64,000 nucleotides of DNA. Origin: Lusitaniella coriacea LEGE 07157 (GTDB lineage: Bacteria > Cyanobacteriota > Cyanobacteriia > Cyanobacteriales > Spirulinaceae). The notes under the pieces are model-generated. The model made no database searches and was not told the origin of the DNA. It worked only from the letters and a program-made list of their open reading frames with translations. The position numbers and the translations under genes are program-made. Positions 48,419 through 56,793 of the stretch are shown here, piece by piece. The number at the start of each line of letters is the position of its first letter. Position 1 is the first letter of the stretch. The stretch is from assembly GCF_015207425.1 (NCBI RefSeq), contig NZ_JADEWZ010000016.1, positions 62,001 to 126,000 on the forward strand. The letters run 5' to 3'.

Positions 48419-48874
48419 TCAATCGCGATCGCGAAGTGGTGTAGGATCGCTCAACTCAGGCATAGTGGGCGGACAATCCGATTCAGATAGATCGACTTCC
48501 CATCCCGGTAGTTCCCACCAAATTCTTCGTTCCCCGGACTCTAGCCAAAAATCAAGATGTTGGAATATGCCATCTTCAAAAACCAGCTTAGGGAACTTCG
48601 GGTAATGGGTATCTGCCGTTTCAGAATAGTCTCGCCCCAAAAAGTTCATAATGACAGTTAGTCCGTCGGCAACGCCAATTTCCTCTGTTCCCGTTCCTTT
48701 TAGTGCGGAATCGTCGTAGTGAAAGGAACCGTTGAAAGTGTTGCCCGCCAGCGATCCTTGAGTCACTGTAACGGTAAAGTCGCAGGCGATCGATCGCGCT
48801 TGAAGGGGACGCACGTTAACGATAGAAGTGGTCAGTGCCACAGCCGCGATCGCGGCAATAGGCTTTTGAAGCAT
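48419..48874 (-). CDS. Secreted protein, unknown function
   Basis: A 151-residue protein with a signal peptide (AAIAAVALTTSIVNVRPLQA). The mature part is beta-rich with two cysteines (SIACDFTVTVTQGSLAGNTF; SDCPPTMPEL). The pattern 'FNGSFHYDDSAL…G' occurs in PEP-CTERM-type secreted proteins, but no PEP-CTERM signal is present. Function unknown. Confidence 0.68.
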   Translation of the reverse strand: MLQKPIAAIAAVALTTSIVNVRPLQARSIACDFTVTVTQGSLAGNTFNGSFHYDDSALKGTGTEEIGVADGLTVIMNFLGRDYSETADTHYPKFPKLVFEDGIFQHLDFWLESGERRIWWELPGWEVDLSESDCPPTMPELSDPTPLRDRD

Positions 48875-48989
48875 AAAATCAGCCCGAACTCTACGTACTC
48901 AACTATAGCAATTCTCGATCCGTTCAGAGCTATTGGGGCTTCTGGGTAATACACATCAGAGAGAAATCAGCTCATTTATTGAAGTCCGC

Positions 48990-49466
48990 TTACGAACACA
49001 ACGCCGCAGACCACTCTTGATGACCTCTGCCTTCCCAACACTGGCTTTGAGAACCCACGCGCACCATTTCCCATCCCTCTCCATTGCGTTGGAATTCCAG
49101 GTGATAGCGCACTCCCCTTACCGAATCATCTGCCAAACCCACAATTGTCACCGTTACCGCTGCTGTTTCCGGGGTTAGATATTCGACTGAAATCTGTTCG
49201 GATTTTCTTCCCTCCGATTCTTGGGAAAACTTTTGCAACAGTTGTATTGCAGCCTCTCGCGGTTCGAGATTGGCAAGATCGTGAGCGGTCAGGAATGCTT
49301 GAGGATCGAGGATTTTGTAGTCTGAAGGGAAATTATTTCCGCGATCGCGTTGTTGTTTAGACTCAGCAGTAGCCTGCAAAGTGTTTTGTACTGTCTGCAC
49401 TTCACCACAAGCAGCTTGAGAAAGCAGTAAAATTCCAACAATCGAAAGTGTTTTGAACATCAACAT
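48990..49466 (-). CDS. Putative lipoprotein, unknown function
   Basis: A 158-residue protein with a lipoprotein signal (LSIVGILLLSQAAC-G). The mature part is about 135 residues, including DPQAFLTAHDLANLEPREAA and a C-terminal SQSQCWEGRGHQEWSAALC. No family is recognised. Lipid attachment at the cysteine near residue 20 is inferred from the lipobox. Confidence 0.7.
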   Translation of the reverse strand: MLMFKTLSIVGILLLSQAACGEVQTVQNTLQATAESKQQRDRGNNFPSDYKILDPQAFLTAHDLANLEPREAAIQLLQKFSQESEGRKSEQISVEYLTPETAAVTVTIVGLADDSVRGVRYHLEFQRNGEGWEMVRVGSQSQCWEGRGHQEWSAALCS

Positions 49467-49817
49467 AAGGAAAGGAAGTTTAAGCGGATGAGCTTTTTAC
49501 CGGACTTTCAATTTTCCAAAATCTCTCAATCTCGAAATACTCCGGTTTGAAGTTTCTTTTTATGGCGAGATTTCCTCGCTTTGAAGAATCGTCCTCGCAA
49601 GCCGACGACTGAATGCTTACGCTATATAAGACGGCTTCTTTTCTCGATTGTTTCCGGATACTTCATGGATTTTGCGTAAAAATGAGTCAAAACCCAAAAG
49701 ATACGCGAGAGTTTACGATAAATACGGAAAAATTTATGAATTTTGCGAGTCAAACGAGTTTTCTCACCCGATAAAATCGGATTTAATCAAAACCTTACAA
49801 TCGTGACTAGACATTCT
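49467..49817. other. Intergenic region, nothing convincing
   Basis: About 350 bases between the lipoprotein gene and the divergent membrane coiled-coil gene. It should carry promoters for both, but I see no clear motif. Confidence 0.5.
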
Positions 49818-50351
49818 ATGCACATTCGCAACTGGCTAAAAACAATAGAAATTTTTACAGTTTTTGGTTCGGCAATCGGAACAATTGTAGCTGCAATAAC
49901 CCAAGAAGCCGTTTATGCCACAACGCCCCTTGCTCTTGCTTTTTCTCTAAGTCTCTTCAATCGGCAGGAATTGGAACGGCGAAATCGCAGAATTAACATG
50001 GATTTAGTTCAACAAGTTCAGCAACTTTCCAGAAGAATACAATTTATTGAAGAACGTCTTAGCACCCACGCCCTTGCACCGGGCGAACTTAACCGCGTCA
50101 CTGATAAAATTGGCAATCATTCCCAAGAAATTGTTAATCTACAGCAATCGGTGTCTGCGTTAATGATGCTACAGAATCAATTTAGCGAAGTCAATCATAC
50201 TGTTGATACTCTCGTCAAACAGATTAAAGATCGACCCGAACTAGAAGAATCCTACTTACACGATTATCTTATTCGTTTTAAACGGGAAGTTGAGAATAAA
50301 CTGATCGATCTAGATGAGCGCACAGAAGTGTTGCTAGAAAAACAGGATTAA
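49818..50351 (+). CDS. Membrane-anchored coiled-coil protein, unknown function
   Basis: A 177-residue protein starting MHIRNWLKTIEIFTVFGSAI. A helical hairpin at residues 8-50 (TVFGSAIGTIVAAITQEAVY; TTPLALAFSLSLFNR) is followed by about 120 residues of coiled coil (MDLVQQVQQLSRRIQFIEERL; EIVNLQQSVSALMMLQNQF). I start at 49818 because the 25 residues from the upstream start at 49743 are unlike the rest. It is 46 bases before the NYN-domain gene on the same strand, so the two are probably one operon. Confidence 0.7.
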   Translation: MHIRNWLKTIEIFTVFGSAIGTIVAAITQEAVYATTPLALAFSLSLFNRQELERRNRRINMDLVQQVQQLSRRIQFIEERLSTHALAPGELNRVTDKIGNHSQEIVNLQQSVSALMMLQNQFSEVNHTVDTLVKQIKDRPELEESYLHDYLIRFKREVENKLIDLDERTEVLLEKQD

Positions 50352-50397
50352 GAGAGAGAGGGTTTAACTCAAGTTTTTTGTTGCTTTGAGGCAAATT

Positions 50398-51675
50398 ATG
50401 CGATTTGATACGGCAATTTTTTACGATATTGAAAATTTGCTGGGAGGTTATAACTTCTCAGAAGATATTATGAGAAACCTCTCCCTTAAAGAAATTCTCA
50501 ATAAAATCCGGCAAACGGGTATTGTTGAAGAAATTGCCGTTCAGCGTGCCTATGCGAATTGGAGCGATCCTCGCCTCAAAAAAATGAGAAAGGAAATTAA
50601 TGAGTTGGGAATAGAGCCTATACAAGTCTTTGGTTTTTCTAACCACAAAAAAAATGCTGCTGATATACAACTTGCCGTTGAAGCGGTTGATATTGCTTAT
50701 ATTAGACCTGCGCTCAAGAAGTTTGTCATTGTTTCTGGGGATGGCGGTTTTGCCTCTCTTGCAAAAAAGCTACACGAGTTTGGAAAAACCGTCATTGGTT
50801 GTGCTTATGATGATGCAACAAATAACGTTTTTCGCTCGGTTTGCGATGTTTTTGTCGAAATTCACGGGTTTGAAGAAGATAATACTTTTAATATTACCAA
50901 CCCCCAAGCAAAAGAATTAGCAAGGTCGATCGAACCCTTAGAAATCAACAGCACAGAAGAATTTATCGATCGCAGTAAAAACATTATTCGGTGGTTTGAA
51001 AGCGACCCCAATGCTCGCAAAAATCTAAAAAATACTGGCATTTCTCTCTCTACAATTAAAGAAGCTTTTACCTATGGCATCATCAACTTTGAAGGTCAGC
51101 ATCGAAAATTGGGCTTCAATAAATTTATTGAATTCTTGCAATATATTTGTGCAGATACAAAGCTCTGTATATTTAGCCATAAATCCGAAGCGAAATTGGG
51201 CTTAATCGACAACCCCTTACCCGGATTCACGGCATTACCCAATCTTGAATTAAGAAAAATTCATTCGATTGAAAACTATTTGTCCATCTTGGCAACGGGG
51301 AAACCTTACCTCAGAACGCCCGATAATATCCAAGAAATGCGTGCCGTTACTTCCTGTCTCGCAGAAATCGATCTAAAAGAAGGTAATTTAGGCGACTTTA
51401 TCGAGACGATTAAATTTCGACTGAATGAAACAATCAGTAGCGAATCCATTAAACTTTCCTTACTTTCCTTTATTGCTGTCGGAATTTTTGAGCAACAGCC
51501 CGAAACAGCGAAGTTATCAGAACAAACTTTACGCCTTAAGGATGAATTCAATTCTTCTGAGGCATTTATCTCGACTTTTAAAAAGGCGGCAATCCAGAAA
51601 ATAGAAACTTTTTTAGATGAAAAAGCACAGTCTGAATTAATCGAACAAATTTTTGAAGCGCCCCAGCAAAGTTGA
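50398..51675 (+). CDS. NYN-domain (PIN-like) RNase with LOTUS-like C-terminal region
   Basis: A 425-residue protein. The NYN nuclease domain (residues 1-155) has the acidic residues in AIFYDIENLLGG, KNAADIQLAVEAVDI and FVIVSGDGGFASLAKKL, an intact active site. Around residues 200-280, FTYGIINFEGQHRKLGFNKF and LQYICADTKLCIF resemble an OST-HTH/LOTUS domain, which in other proteins binds RNA. The last 140 residues are helical and unassigned. The ATG at 50398 is preferred over a TTG four codons upstream. Its partner gene is a membrane coiled-coil protein. Confidence 0.85.
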   Translation: MRFDTAIFYDIENLLGGYNFSEDIMRNLSLKEILNKIRQTGIVEEIAVQRAYANWSDPRLKKMRKEINELGIEPIQVFGFSNHKKNAADIQLAVEAVDIAYIRPALKKFVIVSGDGGFASLAKKLHEFGKTVIGCAYDDATNNVFRSVCDVFVEIHGFEEDNTFNITNPQAKELARSIEPLEINSTEEFIDRSKNIIRWFESDPNARKNLKNTGISLSTIKEAFTYGIINFEGQHRKLGFNKFIEFLQYICADTKLCIFSHKSEAKLGLIDNPLPGFTALPNLELRKIHSIENYLSILATGKPYLRTPDNIQEMRAVTSCLAEIDLKEGNLGDFIETIKFRLNETISSESIKLSLLSFIAVGIFEQQPETAKLSEQTLRLKDEFNSSEAFISTFKKAAIQKIETFLDEKAQSELIEQIFEAPQQS

Positions 51676-52253
51676 TTGGCAAGCATTTAGCGTTCGGCTT
51701 CTTATCCGAAATCGTGCAAAACCTGCATAACTCCAAGTTTCTCCCTTCTCCCAAATTACGCCTAATGTGAATTAGCGGTTTCCTCAAAACGCCAAGAACT
51801 CAAGTTCTTGGCTTATAGCTTAAGTCAGCTCAAGCTGACTCAACAACTCAACCCATTGCTCCACGATACGTTAGTCTATTTGAATGGACTTGAGCTGTTA
51901 GCCTTGAACTTGAATTCAAGGTGGGTAAGCTATCTTGGCGAGTCATCCTAATCCGCATCAGACATAAACCGCGTCTAGCTTGAAAACTATAGTTTTGAAA
52001 ATCCCCCTTAAAGTCTTTTAGACTAGAGGCTGTAGTCTTTAGCGCCTCCTGAACAAACTCCAGGTTCCAACGTGGACGCGGTTTAAATTGGTAATTGCGA
52101 ATTGTCTCCCCGTCAATCTCACAAGCTTACGCAACACCATTTCGATTTTGCGAATTTCCCTCAACATTAGAAAATAGCGTAGTTCGATAATTGTTGTTTG
52201 CCATCCCAACGCTAAACGCAGTTAGGAGCGAATGTATTACAAAAATTAGTGCC
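51676..52253. repeat. Intergenic region with hairpins and a 121-bp inverted-repeat-bounded element
   Basis: There are three perfect hairpins: GCCAAGAAC-TCAA-GTTCTTGGC (51791-51812), AGTCAGCT-CA-AGCTGACT (51823-51840) and CCTTGAA…TTCAAGG (51902-51921). Then a 121-bp segment (51965-52085) is bounded by the 11-bp inverted repeats TAAACCGCGTC and GACGCGGTTTA and has internal palindromes (AAAACTATAGTTTT; GAGGC…GCCTC). It holds no protein gene. It could be a MITE-like remnant or a structured RNA. Confidence 0.6.
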
Positions 52254-55200
52254 ATGTCTCAAAAATTATGGGTTTCGGGTTCTATTGCAACCTTCTGTTT
52301 GCTCGAACTCTTCAGCAATCTCCCCATCCTCGCTCAATCCATTATTGCCGCGCCCGATGGCACTGGGACAATTGTTCAATACAACGGCAACACCTACGAA
52401 ATTACGGGGGGAACCCAAGGAGGAACAAACCTGTTCCACAGTTTCCAAGAACTCGGACTCTCCCCCAACGAAATTGCCAACTTTCTCTCTAACCCCTCTA
52501 TTCAGAACATTCTAGGGCGCGTTATTGGCGGAAATCCCTCCATTTTTGAAGGGTTAATCCAACTCACAGGAGGCAATTCTAATCTTTACTTGATGAATCC
52601 TGCGGGAATTATTTTTGGTGCGGGTGCAACCCTCGACGTACCGGGAAGTTTCACTGCAACAACGGCGGATGCTATTGGATTTGAAGGGGATTGGTTCCAT
52701 TCGGTAGGGACAAATGACTATCAAACGCTTGTGGGTTCTCCTAATAGTTTTGTTTTTGCTAATCCGAACGCTGGAACGGTTCTTAATGCAGGCAATTTAA
52801 GGGTCAATTTCGGACAAAATATTAGCTTAATCGGCGGAACGGCGATCAATACGGGAACTATTAGCGCTTTTGGCGGAAAAATAACTATTACTGCCGTACC
52901 GGGTCAAAATTTAGTTCGGATTAACCCAGAAGGAGCAATCTTGGGGTTGGAAGTTGCACCCGAACATATTCATGGGGGAATTTCTGCGGTTGATTTACCT
53001 CGCTTGCTCACCAATCCCAATTTGCGGGATGCGACAGGGGTGAGGGTGGATGCAGACGGAACGGTTCGGTTAACGGGTTCTAATGTAACTATTCCCTCCG
53101 AAAGCGGAACGGCAGTTGTTTCAGGAACGGTGGATGCTTCCAACTCAATCGAAGGCGTTGGGGGAAATATTGATGTTTTTGGCAACAGAATTGGAATTTT
53201 AAACACAACCCTCAATGCATTTGGGGAGAGTGGCGGCGGTAGGATTCGCGTTGGTGGAGATTTGCAGGGAAATGGGATGGTTCCCAATGCAGAGATAACT
53301 GTTGTGGGAGAGGGGGTAAGGATGAATGCGGACGCGATCGCGCGCGGACATGGCGGTACGATTATTATCTGGGCAGACAACACGACTCAATTCCACGGCA
53401 CGACTACCGCACGCGGCGGTGCAAACTCAGGCAATGGCGGGTTTGTGGAAGTGTCTGGCAAACAAATTCTCAATTTTCAAGGCAATGTCGATACTGCTGC
53501 ATCCAACGGGAATGGGGGAACCCTACTTCTTGACCCCACCGATATTAATGTAGTGGTAACGGGAGGCAATGCAACCTTAGCGGATGTTTCCTTATTTGCG
53601 AACCCGAACACCGATGGTGCGAGTTCCAACATTAACGCTAACTTGCTTAATTCTGCAACGACCAATATCATCCTGCAAGCGAGTAACACCATTACCTTCA
53701 GCGTTCCGGTCAATATTGCCACTGCTGGGGTGGGATTAGCAGCGCAAGCGAATAATGGAATCGCTATCAACGCTGATATTACAACCCATAACGGCGCGGT
53801 GAGATTAAACGGAGATGCAGACAATTCCGGAGAGGGCGCGATCGCGCTCAACAATGCAACAATTACGACAGGTACGGGTGCAACAATCCTCATTGGCAGA
53901 GGCGACAACGGAAATGCCAGCAGAGATGGCGAAACAGGAATTACCCTCAACAACAGCACTTTAACAACCACTACAGGCAACATCTCCCTCAATGGAACCG
54001 GAGGAACGGGAGGCGTAGGAAAAAATCAACTCGACGGCACAACAGGGGATAAAAATAACCTGGGGGGAATAGCAGGACAGAATGGGGGAAACGGGAGTAA
54101 CGGCGGTGCGGGTATTTCCCTAATCAATAGCACTCTCAACTCCACAAGCGGAATGGTGAATTTAATCGGCATTGGCGGCAATGGCGGTGCAGGCGGCAGA
54201 GGAGGTGGCGGAAACGGCGGCGGTTCCAATACCAACAGCAGCATTCCCACAGGGGGAGAAGGCGGCATTGCAGGGGGTAGCGGTGGAAATGGGGTTGGTG
54301 GAAATGCGACAAACCCAGGTGGGGGCGGCGTTGGTGGCAATTTTGGAGGAGGCAATGGTGGTGGCGGAATTGGCGGAACGGGAGGCGGTGGCGGAAACAC
54401 CAAACGCGCAGGCGGCGGAGGAGGCGGCGGCGGAACGGGCGGCACAGGGGGAGGTGGTAGTACGAATAGTACTCCTCCGGGATTGGGAAATCCCGGCAAT
54501 ACGGGCGGTGCAGGCGGTGGTGGTGGTGCAACTGCGACCAATGGTGGCGGGGGCGGCGGTGCTAATGGCTTTGGTGGCGGAGGGGGCGGTTCCAATGCTG
54601 GGGCAAATGGCGGAAACGGCGGGAATGGTGCGGGAAATGGGGGAAATGGGGGAACTACCAACGGCGATGGTGGCGATGGCGGAACGGGAAGCGGACAAGG
54701 CGGTTTGGGAACTGGAGGCGGCGTAAACGGTCAAAATGGCATTGAAACGGGAAATGGGGGAAACGGCGGTGTTGCAGGGGGAAATAACGGCGGTGGCGGT
54801 GGTGGTTCTGGGGGGGATGGAGGTAATGGCGGTAATGGGGGCGCGGGTATCTCTTTCATTAGCGGCAGCATTAGCACCTTGCCGGGAAACTTGATCTTAA
54901 ATGGAACCGGAGGAAACGGTGGTAATGGGGGAAATGGCGGAGGCGGTGGCGGTGGGGGACGCGGTGTTGGCGGCGGCGGAGGCGGTAGCGGCGGTTTGGG
55001 CGGCTTGGGAGGAAATGGCGGAGGCGGAATTGAGCAGCAGGCAGGGTTTCAACTCCTCACTCAGCAACCTGCAACACCAACTACTTCCGTTGTGACTCCA
55101 ACACAATTGCCTGTTTCCGTGAAACTTACTGTTCCGTCGCAACCGGTTTTAATGCTTGTTGCACCGCCAGAGTCAGAAACAATTCCTCAACCGCAATCTT

Positions 55201-55349
55201 TGCCTGCCAGCGTACCAGAGGGAATGTTGGTCTGTCGATCGCGCGTTCTTTCCTTCCCGAATCGTGCCTTTCCCGCGATCGTTCGCCATCTCTTTTCTGG
55301 CAGTCAACAATTTTCCCTGTGCCGACTCCAAGGATTAGAAGAAGATTGA
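52254..55349 (+). CDS. Filamentous haemagglutinin N-terminal domain protein with long glycine-rich region
   Basis: About 1,031 residues. A signal peptide (VSGSIATFCLLELFSNLPILA) is followed by the two-partner-secretion (FHA N-terminal) domain: NLFHSFQELGLSPNEIANF, then LYLMNPAGIIFGAGATLDVPG. Residues about 60-590 are beta-helix-like. Residues about 590-930 are extremely glycine-rich (GGNGGAGG-type). The last 90 residues (after LTQQPATPTTSVV) are proline-rich and end in a cysteine-containing stretch. Secretion by a TpsB outer-membrane partner is expected, but that gene is not in the window. I start at 52254, where the signal peptide begins; the frame opens at 52191. Confidence 0.85.
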   Translation: MSQKLWVSGSIATFCLLELFSNLPILAQSIIAAPDGTGTIVQYNGNTYEITGGTQGGTNLFHSFQELGLSPNEIANFLSNPSIQNILGRVIGGNPSIFEGLIQLTGGNSNLYLMNPAGIIFGAGATLDVPGSFTATTADAIGFEGDWFHSVGTNDYQTLVGSPNSFVFANPNAGTVLNAGNLRVNFGQNISLIGGTAINTGTISAFGGKITITAVPGQNLVRINPEGAILGLEVAPEHIHGGISAVDLPRLLTNPNLRDATGVRVDADGTVRLTGSNVTIPSESGTAVVSGTVDASNSIEGVGGNIDVFGNRIGILNTTLNAFGESGGGRIRVGGDLQGNGMVPNAEITVVGEGVRMNADAIARGHGGTIIIWADNTTQFHGTTTARGGANSGNGGFVEVSGKQILNFQGNVDTAASNGNGGTLLLDPTDINVVVTGGNATLADVSLFANPNTDGASSNINANLLNSATTNIILQASNTITFSVPVNIATAGVGLAAQANNGIAINADITTHNGAVRLNGDADNSGEGAIALNNATITTGTGATILIGRGDNGNASRDGETGITLNNSTLTTTTGNISLNGTGGTGGVGKNQLDGTTGDKNNLGGIAGQNGGNGSNGGAGISLINSTLNSTSGMVNLIGIGGNGGAGGRGGGGNGGGSNTNSSIPTGGEGGIAGGSGGNGVGGNATNPGGGGVGGNFGGGNGGGGIGGTGGGGGNTKRAGGGGGGGGTGGTGGGGSTNSTPPGLGNPGNTGGAGGGGGATATNGGGGGGANGFGGGGGGSNAGANGGNGGNGAGNGGNGGTTNGDGGDGGTGSGQGGLGTGGGVNGQNGIETGNGGNGGVAGGNNGGGGGGSGGDGGNGGNGGAGISFISGSISTLPGNLILNGTGGNGGNGGNGGGGGGGGRGVGGGGGGSGGLGGLGGNGGGGIEQQAGFQLLTQQPATPTTSVVTPTQLPVSVKLTVPSQPVLMLVAPPESETIPQPQSLPASVPEGMLVCRSRVLSFPNRAFPAIVRHLFSGSQQFSLCRLQGLEED

Positions 55350-55350
55350 C

Positions 55351-56475
55351 CTACTCCTTTTTGTCCAAAGTCCAAGCTTTTCCCAAGGCGTTAACTTTGA
55401 GTGGATGGGGTTGACCGGGCTTATAATTTTGCCAATTTACTCGATCTAATGGAATAGAATAGGTTTTTCCTTTTTTATCTCGAAATTCTACTGCGTATTC
55501 TTCTGTCCGCTCGGATTCTCGTTCATTTTTAGCAAGATTCAAGGGAGGCCAGTAGGGTTGCTCGGCGATGTTGCTCGAAGCAGTTGCTTTTCTTGAGGGA
55601 ACCCATTTGTCAATTTCGTAGGTGTATTTTGTTTTGTAAACGGGATCTTCGCGATAAATGGGATCTTCGTAGGTTTCGGTGCGCTGGCGGGTTTCGTAGA
55701 TGGGTCGGGTGCAGGTTTTATCTTCAAAAAAGCCGTTACCGAGGTCTTTTTGACCGCAAACATAGGTTTCAGTTCCGGTTTGAACTTGGTCTGAAACAGT
55801 GCGAGTTTTGGTTTCGTAACCCACCAAGATTCGATCGTAGTGATGAATTTCTTCCCTTTGACTGACGATACGTCCTCCGGAGGGGACAGACCAATCGGAT
55901 TCAGTGACGGGGATGTATTTTTCGATCGCGACAACTCGTTCCCAGGGGGTTCCAACGACTGTGGTATCGATGGTTCTGGGTTGAAATAAAAATACGCCCA
56001 ATCCCACAACGACGGCAAGAATGAAGGAGATTAGGATATTTCTTTTGCGCCGATTGGCAGGTGTTCGGCGAACTCGTTGCAGAGAAGGAGTAACGTTTCG
56101 TTTGAGCTGATTGGCAGAGGTGTTGCTCGCGTTGAGTTTCTGTGGGGGAGGGGACGTGACCTCTGCGCTGCGGGGAACGGCAGTGAGGTTATAGGTTTTG
56201 ACCGCTTGAGTGCGGTCGCTTCTGGGGGCGCTACACCCCACACAATGCTCGATTGTGATGCGATTGCTCGAACCGCAGTATTCACAAATCCAATCGGTAC
56301 CGGATTGCGCGATCGCGCGCAGTTCCTCATTTTCGATTTTCGGAGCATTTTCGGGCAGGTAAAATTTAATGCCTTCCGGACGGGGACGACCGCAGTTGGG
56401 ACAGGCGCGATCGCGCCCTAAATTTCCTTGGGTACTGCAAGAGGGGCAATCCCATCGACCTTCTCGAATAGCCAT
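55351..56475 (-). CDS. Zinc-ribbon membrane protein, unknown function
   Basis: A 374-residue protein. Two zinc-finger units of the RanBP2-like type are at the N-terminus: WDCPSCSTQGNLGRDRACPN-CG (residues 8-30) and WICEYCGSSNRITIEHCVGC (61-80). One transmembrane helix follows (ILISFILAVVVGLGVFLFQ, about 148-166). The C-terminal 200 residues are tyrosine- and charge-rich with pseudo-repeats (YETRQRTETYEDPIYREDPV). Fingers inside and a long domain outside is the probable topology. Function unknown. The stop is one base from the haemagglutinin gene's stop. Confidence 0.75.
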   Translation of the reverse strand: MAIREGRWDCPSCSTQGNLGRDRACPNCGRPRPEGIKFYLPENAPKIENEELRAIAQSGTDWICEYCGSSNRITIEHCVGCSAPRSDRTQAVKTYNLTAVPRSAEVTSPPPQKLNASNTSANQLKRNVTPSLQRVRRTPANRRKRNILISFILAVVVGLGVFLFQPRTIDTTVVGTPWERVVAIEKYIPVTESDWSVPSGGRIVSQREEIHHYDRILVGYETKTRTVSDQVQTGTETYVCGQKDLGNGFFEDKTCTRPIYETRQRTETYEDPIYREDPVYKTKYTYEIDKWVPSRKATASSNIAEQPYWPPLNLAKNERESERTEEYAVEFRDKKGKTYSIPLDRVNWQNYKPGQPHPLKVNALGKAWTLDKKE

Positions 56476-56598
56476 AAATCTAACAAAATCGCGCTATGTG
56501 ATTCAAATGTAGCTTATAGCGTTTCTCCAACTCATAAGGTACTGACTTTTCCCCTGTCTTGCCGAGCGTTCCCAAGTCCGCGTCATGGGGCGTACAGG

Positions 56599-56664
56599 GT
56601 TTCGAGGAAACACGGTGGTCACAAGCATCTGAGGGAACCTCAGATGTCGCCACCTTCTCGAAAC
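56599..56664. repeat. Nested inverted repeat (cruciform) in intergenic region
   Basis: GTTTCGAG (56599-56606) pairs with CTCGAAAC (56657-56664), GGTGG with CCACC, and in the centre CATCTGAGG-GAA-CCTCAGATG (56626-56646) is perfect. The 318-base gap between genes (56476-56793) otherwise holds nothing I can support. Confidence 0.75.
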
Positions 56665-56793
56665 ACAGCCCCTCAGTTTTCCTCAAATGCTTGTGCCGGA
56701 CGTTTGCGCCGTAGGACGACGCGGGTTCTCGGCGCTTACCCTTTAACCCAGCCGAGAAAAGGTGTATCTCACCAGAGCGAGAATGGCTATCAT

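Noticed and set aside
54026-54734. Minus-strand proline/valine-rich frames of 131-211 codons
   Set aside because: Shadows of the glycine-rich coding region: Gly codons read as Pro or Ala on the other strand.
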